In this document: positions 1 to 8,402 of the stretch, piece after piece
How the letters are laid out: every line of letters starts with the position of its first letter
Numbering within the stretch: the stretch's first letter is position 1
Assembly (NCBI GenBank): GCA_025201865.1
Contig: MU602727.1
Location: 23,716 to 57,334, forward strand
Reading direction: 5' to 3'
Source: Ramicandelaber brevisporus
Taxonomy: Eukaryota > Kickxellomycota > Ramicandelaberales > Ramicandelaberaceae
DNA: 33,619 bases
Notes under the pieces: model-generated
What the model saw: the letters and a program-made list of their open reading frames with translations, nothing else
Databases searched by the model: none
Told to the model about the DNA's origin: nothing
Translations under genes and position numbers: made by a program

Positions 1-741
1 CAAGTAGCGGACGCCGGGATCACATGCCAGCTGAATCACCTCATTCTCGTTACCCAGCAGTACTGCTTCCTCTTCCTTGGTGTGCTTGTGTTCCTCTTCG
101 AGATGCTTTTCGTTAACCCATGGACCACGCCGAGGCTCGAGTCTCTCACCATCACCAAGACCAACACCGAAGCCACGCTGAAGACGGTATCTGACGTAAT
201 GCCTCAACTCAATCATAACCTTGTGAGCACACACAGTGCAATGAGGCAGATAAGGAAGCTGCCTCTTCATTTCGGAGAGACAGTCCTTGATAACCCTGTC
301 CAGCTTCCGCTGGCCATCAGCATCATCAATCATGTTCCGCAGCCTTTGCAAGATTGCCTGTGTCTTGGCAGAAGTTGGAGGAGGAACAGGTGGAGCAAAG
401 AGCCTTGCCAGTGGTTTGGTTGGCAGTCTGCTTGCCATCGAACGGTTCACGGGCACAGCTGGGAAGCGCATGTCCAGTCGCCCTATTTCGATGTGGTCAT
501 AAGTCGTGCTGGTGTAAGTGTCAAACTGGAGTCCACTGCTAAGCCCGGTACGGTGTTCAACTGGTTCAAGTGGCGACTGCTGCTGCTGGTGTTCGTGTTC
601 GGCTTTGCTGGTAGTGGTCTTGTCGTCGTCTTCGCGTGTACGTTTGAGAGATTGAGTGGCTGCTTCAGGCTGCTGATCGTTGACTCCATCGTGAGTCTCA
701 TCACGGAGGACTGGTGGTGGTACAGGTTCAGAGTTGTACAT
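1..741 (-). CDS. Hypothetical protein, N-terminal 247 codons (gene runs off the window)
   Basis: Reading the minus strand from the ATG at 741 down to base 1 gives 247 codons without a stop, so the C-terminus lies outside the window. The first ~85 residues are polar and disordered (proline-, glutamine- and acid-rich, with a short QQQQ run and a KRTREDDDK patch). A helical, charged part follows (residues ~125-165), then an HCTVC motif near residue 172 inside a basic helix (IELRHYVRYRLQ), and a Glu/Lys-rich stretch. I do not recognise the family. The CxxC could be half of a zinc site, but its partner would lie beyond the window edge. The gene is divergent from the uL1m gene. An overlapping 237-codon frame on the same strand (483-1196) is poorer: it continues through the leader and has low-complexity composition. 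I am fairly sure this is coding, but cannot assign a function. Confidence 0.6.
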   Translation of the reverse strand, partial: MYNSEPVPPPVLRDETHDGVNDQQPEAATQSLKRTREDDDKTTTSKAEHEHQQQQSPLEPVEHRTGLSSGLQFDTYTSTTYDHIEIGRLDMRFPAVPVNRSMASRLPTKPLARLFAPPVPPPTSAKTQAILQRLRNMIDDADGQRKLDRVIKDCLSEMKRQLPYLPHCTVCAHKVMIELRHYVRYRLQRGFGVGLGDGERLEPRRGPWVNEKHLEEEHKHTKEEEAVLLGNENEVIQLACDPGVRYL

Positions 742-1678
742 CGGGGAAAAAAAAACACTTTCAAAAAAGAGGTTGTATAGAGTGAAAACGGAAAGCAATC
801 AATCAACTGTTTACTTACTTCGTTTGTTTTTGGGCTGAGCAGAAGCATAGTAGCACACTCACCGACTCCTCGTGACTGCAATAGTAACGAATCTAACTCC
901 CAACAACACCCATCTACAGTTGCTTTGATTGATGTGTTAGTGCATCTGCTCCACTGCGCAGTGTTCATCACACGCTGTGTATCGGACGCGAACAGTGTCG
1001 CAAGTGCAACGATGGCACCATCGTCTCCTACAACCACGCAGACAAACGCCACTCTCTCCGTGATGAAGTTCCTGGTTGCCCTGAAGACACGCATCCGCTC
1101 GTCAACCTCGGACAAGTTTGACCAAGCCCTGTGGCATATCCACAGCCTTTCTGGCACGAACTGATGGGTCGGGTAGCACACGACGACCCGCCGCAACCCA
1201 ACAGCAGTCAGTAAGCCAACTCAAGTCCTCCATCTCTCACTCCTAAAAAGTGTTCTTTGCGTCGACACTTGCGGTGAGCTCTCTTCGCCGCGCACCATCT
1301 ACTCAATCAAGTGAAGCACGGTGCGTCTCCATCACGCATCGTGCAGCAGCAGAATGCGTGCCAGAGTGCTGAAGGACGCGCTCGTGGAGGTGGCGGATGT
1401 ATGTTCTCCGCGATGTGTTCGCTGGATGAAATGGGCTAGGGTGTTGGAACCAGCGATAATCTCGCTGTTGGACACTTGCGATGGTTAGTCGATAGCAGTG
1501 GCTCGTGGCTGTTCATTCTTCATCAAGTTCGTCTTCAGCAATGCGACGTGGCTGCCAGCGCAGTCTCTTCTCTAAATGATGTGTTCTTTGCCTAGATTTT
1601 ATGTTTTGAAACGTTTTGTGTCTGTTTTCTTATTTCTCTGAACCCAAACGGATTTGCCCAAATTGCACGCAAAAAAAT
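742..1678. other. Divergent intergenic region with weak small-ORF signals
   Basis: This 0.94-kb spacer separates the minus-strand gene at 1-741 from the plus-strand uL1m gene and should hold both promoters. A poly-A run at about 746-754 lies just upstream of the left gene's ATG. A 51-codon plus-strand frame at 1012-1164 is listed separately. Donor-like GTAAGC (near 1208), GTGAGC (near 1274) and GTATGT (near 1399) occur on the plus strand, so an unrecognised spliced gene is conceivable. I could not join a convincing exon chain. Confidence 0.4.
1012..1164 (+). CDS. Candidate small ORF or first exon, 50 aa
   Basis: The frame starts MAPSSPTTTQTNATLSVMKF and continues with an amphipathic basic segment (KTRIRSSTSDKFDQALWHI) before TGA. 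Its composition is more protein-like than other short frames in the spacer. After the stop, the +1 frame stays open for about 30 more codons, which could mean a missed splice or a frameshift. There is no recognised domain and no clear promoter. It may be chance. Confidence 0.2.
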   Translation: MAPSSPTTTQTNATLSVMKFLVALKTRIRSSTSDKFDQALWHIHSLSGTN

Positions 1679-2716
1679 ATGCTCAGATTGATCTCCAGGA
1701 TCGCGCCGTCGGCAACGGCTGCCCTGTCCGTTGTAGCCAGATCTCCAGCTCCATTGACCACAGCTGCAGTATCATTCACTCGCGAGTATGCCACCGCCAC
1801 AAAGTCGAAGCCAAAGTCAAAGTCATCGGCAGCTTCCGCAAACAGCAAAACGTCCCAGACGGTTTCGGCTGCAGCTGAGAAGCAAGCCGAGCTCACCAAG
1901 GACATGTCGCCCAGTCAGCTGGCCAACCATCTCGCCAAGCAGAAGCAGCGCGAGCGCAAAATGAAAAAGAAGCAGCAGGCTAAGTTGGCAGCACGGCGCT
2001 CTCATCCAAGAGATGTCGTATTGAACGATGCGGTTTCTATCTTGAAGGCATTCGAGGTTGGTAACCACTATACTCATCGGTTTAAGCTGACGATTGGGAC
2101 GGTTGTTGATCGTACCAAGCCGACTATTCGTGGCTCAGTACATTTCCCACACACGGAGGCACCGCCGATGGAGGGTGACGGTGTTCAGGCTGGCGAAGAG
2201 GCAGCGGACCAACAACAGTCGCAAGCACCACAGGCGCGTATTCTCGTGTTTGCCGAGGGTGAGGCCGCCAAGGCTGCGCTCGATGCTGGTGCAACAGTTG
2301 TTGGCGGCGAGGAGCTTATCCAGGCTATCCAGAATGGCCAAGATCCTCTCCAGTACACCAAAGTCATTTCGACGCTCGCTCTCTATCCAGCAGTGACGAA
2401 GATTGCTCGTATTCTCGGTCCGCGTGGTTTGATGCCGTCGATGCGTGATGGAACAGTGACCGCCAACGTCGCCAATGTTGTGGCCGCTTCTTTGGGTGCC
2501 ACTGAGTTCAAGGCTAACCGTGCCGGTTACATTAGAATCCCGCTGGGACCAATTGCACTGACTACTGAGCAGATTCGCGCCAATGTTAACGCAATTGTTG
2601 ACACATTGGAGCCGCATCTCAAAGCTGCCAAGAAGCTGGAAGTCACGGGTGTGTTCCTAAAGTCGACAAACGGTCCGGATCTCCGCATTCGCGACTTTGT
2701 GCAGGCAAAGAACTAA
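1679..2716 (+). CDS. MRPL1: Mitochondrial large-subunit ribosomal protein uL1m (L1 family), 345 aa
   Basis: This is an L1-family ribosomal protein of the mitochondrial large subunit, which binds 23S-type rRNA at the L1 stalk. The ATG at 1679 gives an N-terminus rich in Arg, Ser and Ala (MLRLISRIAPSATAALSVVA), as expected of a mitochondrial presequence, followed by a basic lysine-rich linker with KMKKKQQAKLAARR. The L1 fold starts near residue 110 (DAVSILKAFEVGNHYTHRFKL). The signature is ARILGPRGLMPSMRDGTV near residue 240, and the end is GVFLKSTNGPDLRIRDF. At 345 aa it is longer than bacterial L1 (~230 aa) because of the presequence and an insert around residues 165-185 (Glu/Gln-rich). The open frame extends 21 codons further to a TTG, but that part does not look coding. 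The gene converges on the protease gene, with 176 bp between the stops. Confidence 0.93.
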   Translation: MLRLISRIAPSATAALSVVARSPAPLTTAAVSFTREYATATKSKPKSKSSAASANSKTSQTVSAAAEKQAELTKDMSPSQLANHLAKQKQRERKMKKKQQAKLAARRSHPRDVVLNDAVSILKAFEVGNHYTHRFKLTIGTVVDRTKPTIRGSVHFPHTEAPPMEGDGVQAGEEAADQQQSQAPQARILVFAEGEAAKAALDAGATVVGGEELIQAIQNGQDPLQYTKVISTLALYPAVTKIARILGPRGLMPSMRDGTVTANVANVVAASLGATEFKANRAGYIRIPLGPIALTTEQIRANVNAIVDTLEPHLKAAKKLEVTGVFLKSTNGPDLRIRDFVQAKN

Positions 2717-2892
2717 ATTATAAGAAATCTGATGAAGTTAAAAAGATAAATCACACTATCAGTTAATCGAGAGGCGTGTTCGAAGTTGGACTAGTTAGGT
2801 TGAAATGAAGACAAACAGAATGAGATGTAAGCATTTGAGAGGGTCATTAGTGATTAGTCTTGTTTCGGATTTGGTCATTTAAATTAGAGAAA

Positions 2893-4023
2893 TTAGAACA
2901 TTGCAGCTGCAAAACTCAAACCAGCAGCGAGGGCAAGGCCAGAGAATGAGCTCGAGCCTGGGACAGCAGAGTTGCCACCGTTACCACCGTTACCACCGTT
3001 ACCGTCATTACCACCGCTACCGCCATTGTTGTTACCAGAGCTAGAGTTGGCCAGGAGCGTGTTGACATCAACCTTCATGTTGGTGGCAATCCAGTTCCGG
3101 TAGGAGTAAGCATTCGTGTAGAAGCTTGGGGTTAGGGTGCTACCACAAACTGGAGCTTTATCGTCAGTCTGAGCTCCAAATGACACCAGACCGGCCAGTG
3201 TTAAGTCACCGTTGCTCTCTTTGTAGTAGAGTGGACCGCCACTGTCGCCCATGCAAGATGAGGTAGTTTGATCAATGGTGCAAATCTGGCGACCATTTGG
3301 AGACTTGTATTCAGGAGAAATCTGTGAGCATGCATCTGCAACACTGCCTGTAACGGTGGTCTTGAGCAGCTGTGGAGCAACCTTCCATTTCTTTGGGTCT
3401 GGGTTTGTGATGTCGTAGAGACCCCATCCAGCAACGCCAAACTTGGTGCCGGTCTTGAATTGCGTGCTGCTGATCTTGATTGGCTTAATCTTATCAGAGA
3501 AGGTGAGTGGCTTCTCGAGGCGGAGCAATGCAATGTCATGTGTAAGAGACTTTGGATCGCTGGAATTGTTCTCATCGAGTGGGATGAAGCCCTCGTGCAC
3601 AATGATTTCCGACACTCTGGTGAAGTTCTTTTCAAAATCATCATTGGCAGTGATGCCAGCTGCGATCAAGGCCTGACGAGAAGAAAGTTTGACACCGCCA
3701 TCGCCAGTAACACAATGGGCAGCCGTCAGAATCCAGTTCTTGTCCAGAATTGATCCACCGCACTGTTCGCCAGTACCATCAGGTTTAACGTAATTGTAAA
3801 GCACAATGAATGGAAGCTCACCGCTCTTTGCAGTTGTTCCGCCGAGAATGTGCGGCGCGGGGCCACCGGACGGATTGGCAGCAGCAGCGGCAGCAATAGC
3901 AGCTTGGAAGGCGGCAGGCTCGCGGTTCTTGGTGTGGATACGAATGCCGCTGCTTCCTTCGGCCGAAGCGACAGCGAGAGTCGCGGCCAAGCCAGCTGCA
4001 AGTCTGACAACGGAGATCTTCAT
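2893..4023 (-). CDS. Secreted trypsin-family (S1) serine protease, likely GPI-anchored, 376 aa
   Basis: The product is an extracellular S1A endopeptidase. It has a signal peptide (residues 1-21, ending AVASA), a propeptide to residue 58, and the mature N-terminus motif ILGG at 59-62. The triad is complete: His103 in TAAHC, Asp163 in THDIALL, and Ser261 in GDSGGP. The position equivalent to chymotrypsin 189 is Ser (TSSCMGDSGG) and the one equivalent to 226 is Ser (LTPSFYT), so the pocket is not that of a true trypsin. N-glycosylation sequons occur at N133 and N152/N153. After the catalytic domain (to ~320) comes an Asn/Gly/Ser-rich linker with GNGGNGGNGG repeats and a short hydrophobic tail (LALAAGLSFAAAMF). 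This is the layout of a GPI-attachment signal, though no omega site can be proved by eye. The residue before ILGG is His, not Arg or Lys, so zymogen cleavage would not be tryptic. Confidence 0.93.
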   Translation of the reverse strand: MKISVVRLAAGLAATLAVASAEGSSGIRIHTKNREPAAFQAAIAAAAAANPSGGPAPHILGGTTAKSGELPFIVLYNYVKPDGTGEQCGGSILDKNWILTAAHCVTGDGGVKLSSRQALIAAGITANDDFEKNFTRVSEIIVHEGFIPLDENNSSDPKSLTHDIALLRLEKPLTFSDKIKPIKISSTQFKTGTKFGVAGWGLYDITNPDPKKWKVAPQLLKTTVTGSVADACSQISPEYKSPNGRQICTIDQTTSSCMGDSGGPLYYKESNGDLTLAGLVSFGAQTDDKAPVCGSTLTPSFYTNAYSYRNWIATNMKVDVNTLLANSSSGNNNGGSGGNDGNGGNGGNGGNSAVPGSSSFSGLALAAGLSFAAAMF

Positions 4024-4596
4024 TTCGAGTATGAGGTAGGAGGTAGGAGGTAGGTAGGCAGAGAAGTAGGGTAGGGCAGTAAAAGAAGGGGGAGTTATAA
4101 AAAAGGAGAGTTGTTGATAGAATAAAATAGACGCTTGTTCTGAGCACTACCGAGTTGTCTAAACGATGCTGTGCTTCAGGAGACAGAAATAAGCGGAGTG
4201 TAACTCTACACAATCGAGAGGAAAGAGTACTCTCAGTGAAGAGAAAGAAAAATAAAAGAAAGGGAGATGAAGCTTCAACGAAGAAGAGGAAGATGAAAGC
4301 CGCAAGTCTCTTGTGGGGAGAGATATATATTTGGAGACAGAGGTATGAAGTCTTGTAGGGGAATGAGCAAAGAAGAAGTGGAAACTTCTTTCTACAGAAC
4401 AATGACGATGTGGTCGATCACTCCATATTATATTCAGCCCAACTTCATTTGATTGGATGTCTGGGATACTGACTGGTGGGTGGTTCGAGCCACACAAAGC
4501 ACAAGCCGCTTCGTTGTGAGTTTTATTTTTTTTTACACAGACTTTTTTTTGCTTTTGCTTTTGTTGTTGCTTGTTTTGCAAAAATACATCACCCCG
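4024..4596. other. Divergent promoter region between protease and THO genes
   Basis: This is 573 bp of low-complexity, purine-rich sequence. A GTAGGAGGTAGGAGGTAGG repeat lies just upstream of the protease ATG (about 4033-4055), AGAAAG/AAGAAGAGG tracts lie at 4230-4300, and T-runs precede the THO gene (4525-4565). I see no convincing gene in it. Confidence 0.5.
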
Positions 4597-6738
4597 ATGA
4601 CGTCGTCGCTGTCCGCAAGTCTTGGCGCGTACGAGCACGTGCAGCAGACTGCGTTCGAGACTGTGGTTGCAGTGTTCGATGAGCTCCACGATCGACCGGA
4701 ATCTTCGCGACTAAAGTACGATGGCGAGCGTGTGCGATCGGCTGCTGAGCGAGTTTTGGCTGCGATCCGCTCTCAATCCGCTTTAGTTGCTGTTCCCGAA
4801 CGCACAGTGAATGAGATTGCCATTAGGCGAGCGATGGCTGAAGGACACACAGCTTCAACGCGCCGCAGACGAGCCACTGGGCTCACACCGGAGGAAATCA
4901 ATTCGATCCGGCTCGATTCGACCAAGCGCATGTACGATGTTCTTGATTTGTGTCTGGCATTGTCAGACATGAAGGCTGTGGATGATACTCTGGTATTTGG
5001 ATTGATTGAAACTGCCTTGGGGATGCAGACAATGCAGGATAATGAGCTACTGTTTGACTATCTCGAGTCTCGCACAGATTTGATTGCGAAGGACATTCTG
5101 ACTACTACTGGTAAGGGACAAATTCTGCTGCGCACATGCAACGACTTGCTGAACCGCGTGTCTCGTACAGCTAGTGCTCGGCTGGCCGGCCGCATCCACA
5201 TCTTGATTGCCAACTGTTTTGCCCTGTCGGACCGCTCGGGTATCAACTTTAGAGGCGAGTTCGATACAGACAATGTTACAGCCATTGAGCCACCTCCATC
5301 ACAGCCCATTTCAACAACAGAGAAGTCTGAAGAACCCAATGACGAGGTATCAACATCGGCGACAGCATCAGCGACAAACAGTGATTTAGCAGAGTATGAG
5401 CTGTACAAGTCGTTCTGGACACTGCAAAAGTTCTTCTCAAATCCACATTTGTTCTTCCGCCAAGCAGACACCAGCAAGCCAGCAGATGATCCAAATCGAT
5501 TGAGTGGATTTGCAGAGTTTAGGAAATGCGCAGAAGCAACGTACGAAGAGTTCTTGCAGCAGAGTGTCAAAGTCACACGGCATGTCGCCAATGCCAGCAT
5601 TCCAGTATCAGATGTTCCTCAAATTTTGGCTACAGCTACTGCAGTCACAGGTACAGCCACAAGTACAACCAGAACTACAACCACAGCCACAGCGTCATCG
5701 AGTGTGCCCAAGTATCTGACTTCACCTCGTTTACTGCGTCTTCAGTTTGCGGATCCAACATTCCGTCGGCACATCTTGGTTCAGCTTTTGATATTCTTCA
5801 AGTACATGTTGAGTTTTGCGCCAGCTGAGAAGAACAGTGCATTAAATGAATGGGATGATACAAAGCATAATCGTCATCTGAAGAGCATTTATGACCAGTA
5901 TGGACTGAGTGACAACAATGACATTGATGCGTCTGATGGTGATTCAACCACTCAGTCTCAGAAACAGTCAGCACAGCAACAACAGCAGCAACAGCAGCAA
6001 CAGTCTCAAGCACAAGGTCAGAAGAGATCACGAGTCCAGGACACCAAGTCAGCAGCTACAATAACAGCAGCAAAGTCAACAACGACTAGCTTTACGGCAA
6101 AATTGAATCTCAAAGGACCAGTCTCACAGTTGCTGTGGGTCAGGGCAATGCGACGCAAGGCAGTTGACATGCTCGAGCGCACTCCGCCAAATGCTGACAA
6201 CTTTACAAAAATGGTTCTCTACATGATGCGTCACGAAACCACATGGACTGTCTGGAAGAACCACAACTGTCCTCCAATTGAACGTCCTCCCGCTGCCGAT
6301 GTCAAGCAAACATTTGACACTGTGTTAGAAGAAGCCGCAGTCAAGAACACGGACGACACCAGCATGGATATCGACACTGACGAGCATGCTTCAACCAAGC
6401 GCCAGAAACTCATAATCAATCCTCAGTCAACAGCCTTACAATCAGCTGGCGCAGCCATTAAGTCCACAGTTACACCACAGCTCACAGCGCTTTGGCAATC
6501 AAATAAGGGAGGTCGTGGAGTGTATCTCGACTCGCTTGTGGTGACAGATTCTAACCAAATGGAGAAATTACCTGATTTGGACGAATTGGTGGAGGAAGTT
6601 GAGATGAATAGATCTGAGGCTAATTCATCAGATCGCGACTCACGTGAACTGTACAACTCGATGCGGTGGAGAGCGCTTCGTCTTGCTTACAAGAAACCGT
6701 CCAAGTTGAATGACACAAACATATTCCTTTCTATTTAA
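4597..6738 (+). CDS. HPR1: THO complex subunit 1 (Hpr1/THOC1), 713 aa
   Basis: THOC1/Hpr1 is a core subunit of the nuclear THO complex, which couples transcription elongation to mRNP packaging and export (TREX). The family signature is clear around residues 165-225: TGKGQILLRTCNDLLNRVSR, then AGRIHILIANCFALSDRSGI and NFRGEFDTDNVT. Conserved blocks continue with SFWTLQKFFSNPHLF, RLQFADPTFRRHILVQLLIFF, and a C-terminal MRWRALRLAYKK. Inserts specific to this protein are a Thr/Ala-rich stretch (~345-365) and a glutamine run encoded at 5970-6005. The length is close to yeast Hpr1 (~750 aa) and human THOC1 (~657 aa). I chose the ATG at 4597 because the open frame upstream begins at a TTG and passes through a poly-T leader that would encode only a Phe/Leu run. 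A bipartite basic element (KRSRVQDTK) follows the polyQ and may aid nuclear import. Confidence 0.92.
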   Translation: MTSSLSASLGAYEHVQQTAFETVVAVFDELHDRPESSRLKYDGERVRSAAERVLAAIRSQSALVAVPERTVNEIAIRRAMAEGHTASTRRRRATGLTPEEINSIRLDSTKRMYDVLDLCLALSDMKAVDDTLVFGLIETALGMQTMQDNELLFDYLESRTDLIAKDILTTTGKGQILLRTCNDLLNRVSRTASARLAGRIHILIANCFALSDRSGINFRGEFDTDNVTAIEPPPSQPISTTEKSEEPNDEVSTSATASATNSDLAEYELYKSFWTLQKFFSNPHLFFRQADTSKPADDPNRLSGFAEFRKCAEATYEEFLQQSVKVTRHVANASIPVSDVPQILATATAVTGTATSTTRTTTTATASSSVPKYLTSPRLLRLQFADPTFRRHILVQLLIFFKYMLSFAPAEKNSALNEWDDTKHNRHLKSIYDQYGLSDNNDIDASDGDSTTQSQKQSAQQQQQQQQQQSQAQGQKRSRVQDTKSAATITAAKSTTTSFTAKLNLKGPVSQLLWVRAMRRKAVDMLERTPPNADNFTKMVLYMMRHETTWTVWKNHNCPPIERPPAADVKQTFDTVLEEAAVKNTDDTSMDIDTDEHASTKRQKLIINPQSTALQSAGAAIKSTVTPQLTALWQSNKGGRGVYLDSLVVTDSNQMEKLPDLDELVEEVEMNRSEANSSDRDSRELYNSMRWRALRLAYKKPSKLNDTNIFLSI
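5968..6005 (+). repeat. CAA/CAG (polyglutamine) tract in HPR1
   Basis: Mixed CAA and CAG codons encode a run of about ten glutamines within a variable insert of the THO subunit. The codon mixture makes it less slippage-prone than a pure CAG array. Confidence 0.8.
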
Positions 6739-7300
6739 CATTGTGCATCATTAAAAATAGTTATCTTGTTAATTTATGTATATGTGACTAGCGGTGGTGG
6801 TGGCGGTAGTGGTGGCAGTGATATCTATCATATTGCCATTAGTGACATGTAGTGAGTGTAAACTCTGTCATACGTGGACAGATGAGGTCATGTGAGCGAT
6901 GCACGTCGATTGAGTGAGTGAGCATTAATAAGTGGAGTCGGATATTCTGAACTCACACAAGTGCAACACGATCTTACAACTTACAAGGACAGCCCCTTAT
7001 TTCTTTACAGATTCAATAGCCAGTCACCAATGTCAGCAGCAGCAAAAGTAACAGCAGCACCAGCCCCTCTCTCCCTCCTTCTCCTCCTCTTTCTTCTTCT
7101 TGCAGCAGCAGCAAATTGAGCACAGCCAAATAAGACGCCAGCAGAAAAAGTCAGATTATGTGCCAGCATTATTAACACAGCTTCAGCCCTGAATAGTGCT
7201 CCTATTACCTTTTCTTTCCGTCCTCTTCTCTCCATCAACGCGAATACTCTTACCTTCTTGACGTCACATTCCTCAGAATCGAACCTGTAACAGCGTGATT
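6739..7300. other. Tandem intergenic region upstream of the RING-H2 gene
   Basis: This is 562 bp between two plus-strand genes. It has a GGT/GGC-rich microsatellite at about 6791-6820 (GGTGGTGGTGGCGGTAGTGG), CAGCAGCA tracts near 7035-7060 and 7105-7115, and a CT-rich block at about 7065-7105. No gene or RNA is recognised. The CT-rich block and the T/C-rich stretch at 7205-7260 are likely promoter and leader. Confidence 0.45.
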
Positions 7301-8170
7301 ATGCCGGTTGTCAATGGCACAGTAACACCTTTTAGCGCGCAAACTTCCCCATCATCGTCATCATCTCCTTCCTCCACTCTAACGATATCACCAAGCACCA
7401 CACCAAGCAGCAGCAGTGGTAGTAATAGTGGCAGTAATAGTGGTGATAGCAGCAACAGTAAAGGCTCAGATGGCAAGGGTATGATGGGCACACAAATAGC
7501 TGGAATATCAACAGCGGTTGGCGCGGTCCTCATCTTGTTTGGATTATACCTTTTTGCACGGTATTTGCGACGCAAAGATGAACAGATACTTAGAAATCGG
7601 CACGAGAATCGACAATTATGGGTAGCCACTGTAAACGAAGCCACCAGTTCTTCCAACCAGTTCCGAACAGTCGATCCACGTCAATTTCAACAGATTCGCG
7701 TTAATAGAGACGAACTCCAGTCGGCTATACAAAGCGCAGTCAATCAGCCTGCTCCATCTCCAAACCACACTGGTGAAAACAGAAATGCACTGGCTGCGTT
7801 TCTTAGGATACAGCACTTGCCCAGTCCATCATCTCTGTCACCAGATGCGATACGTGCAAATCGAAATCAATCAGCACCTGCAACATCTGCGGCTACAGCT
7901 GCAGCGGCAGTAAATGTGGAAGTGAATTTTACAAGGTTATTAATACTGGGGCTATTGGCAGATAACCTGCAAGGACCAGAAAAGGTTGATGCAATTTGTA
8001 CAGAGATCCTAGGATCATGCAGTATATGCTTGGAGTCGTTCCATGATGGTGAAAGTGTGAGACGATTGAGCTGTGGTCATGCGTTTCATGTGCCGTGTGT
8101 TGATCAATGGTTGATGACCATGAATGGCACATGTCCAAATTGTAGAAGAGATTACTATAATCAAAGCTAG
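7301..8170 (+). CDS. Single-pass membrane RING-H2 E3 ubiquitin ligase, 289 aa
   Basis: This is a predicted membrane-anchored E3 ligase. The N-terminal ~60 residues are Ser/Thr-rich with one NGT sequon and would face the lumen or exterior. Residues 64-88 form one hydrophobic helix followed by RYLRRKDE, a positive-inside stop. The cytosolic part ends in a textbook RING-H2: Cys240, Cys243, Cys258, His260, His263, Cys266, Cys278, Cys281, with spacing C-x2-C-x14-C-x-H-x2-H-x2-C-x11-C-x2-C. Trp270 (VDQW) sits where RING-H2 ligases contact E2. No protease-associated domain or obvious signal peptide is present, so it resembles ATL/RNF-type ligases only in layout. I start at the ATG at 7301; the frame can be opened six bases earlier only by a GTG. 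The substrate is unknown. Confidence 0.85.
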   Translation: MPVVNGTVTPFSAQTSPSSSSSPSSTLTISPSTTPSSSSGSNSGSNSGDSSNSKGSDGKGMMGTQIAGISTAVGAVLILFGLYLFARYLRRKDEQILRNRHENRQLWVATVNEATSSSNQFRTVDPRQFQQIRVNRDELQSAIQSAVNQPAPSPNHTGENRNALAAFLRIQHLPSPSSLSPDAIRANRNQSAPATSAATAAAAVNVEVNFTRLLILGLLADNLQGPEKVDAICTEILGSCSICLESFHDGESVRRLSCGHAFHVPCVDQWLMTMNGTCPNCRRDYYNQS

Positions 8171-8402
8171 TATCTTACAATCCGTTCTTAACTGTTAGTT
8201 TTTTTTCTATACTTATTTTTACTTAAAACTTCAATCATCATTCGATTCTTGTTCGTATTTGTATGAGTACGTGTGTTGTGAGTTATTCTTCATCCTTTTT
8301 TATTCTCTTTCTCTCTCTCTGAGTGATCAACACAAACAAACAAAAGCAAAATACTTTGATTATTCTTTTTTGTTGTGCGTTGTTATCTTTTCTTCTCGAA
8401 CT

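Noticed and set aside
483-1196. A 237-codon minus-strand frame overlapping the left-edge gene
   Set aside because: It overlaps the better frame at 1-741 in another phase and has no protein-like domain pattern.
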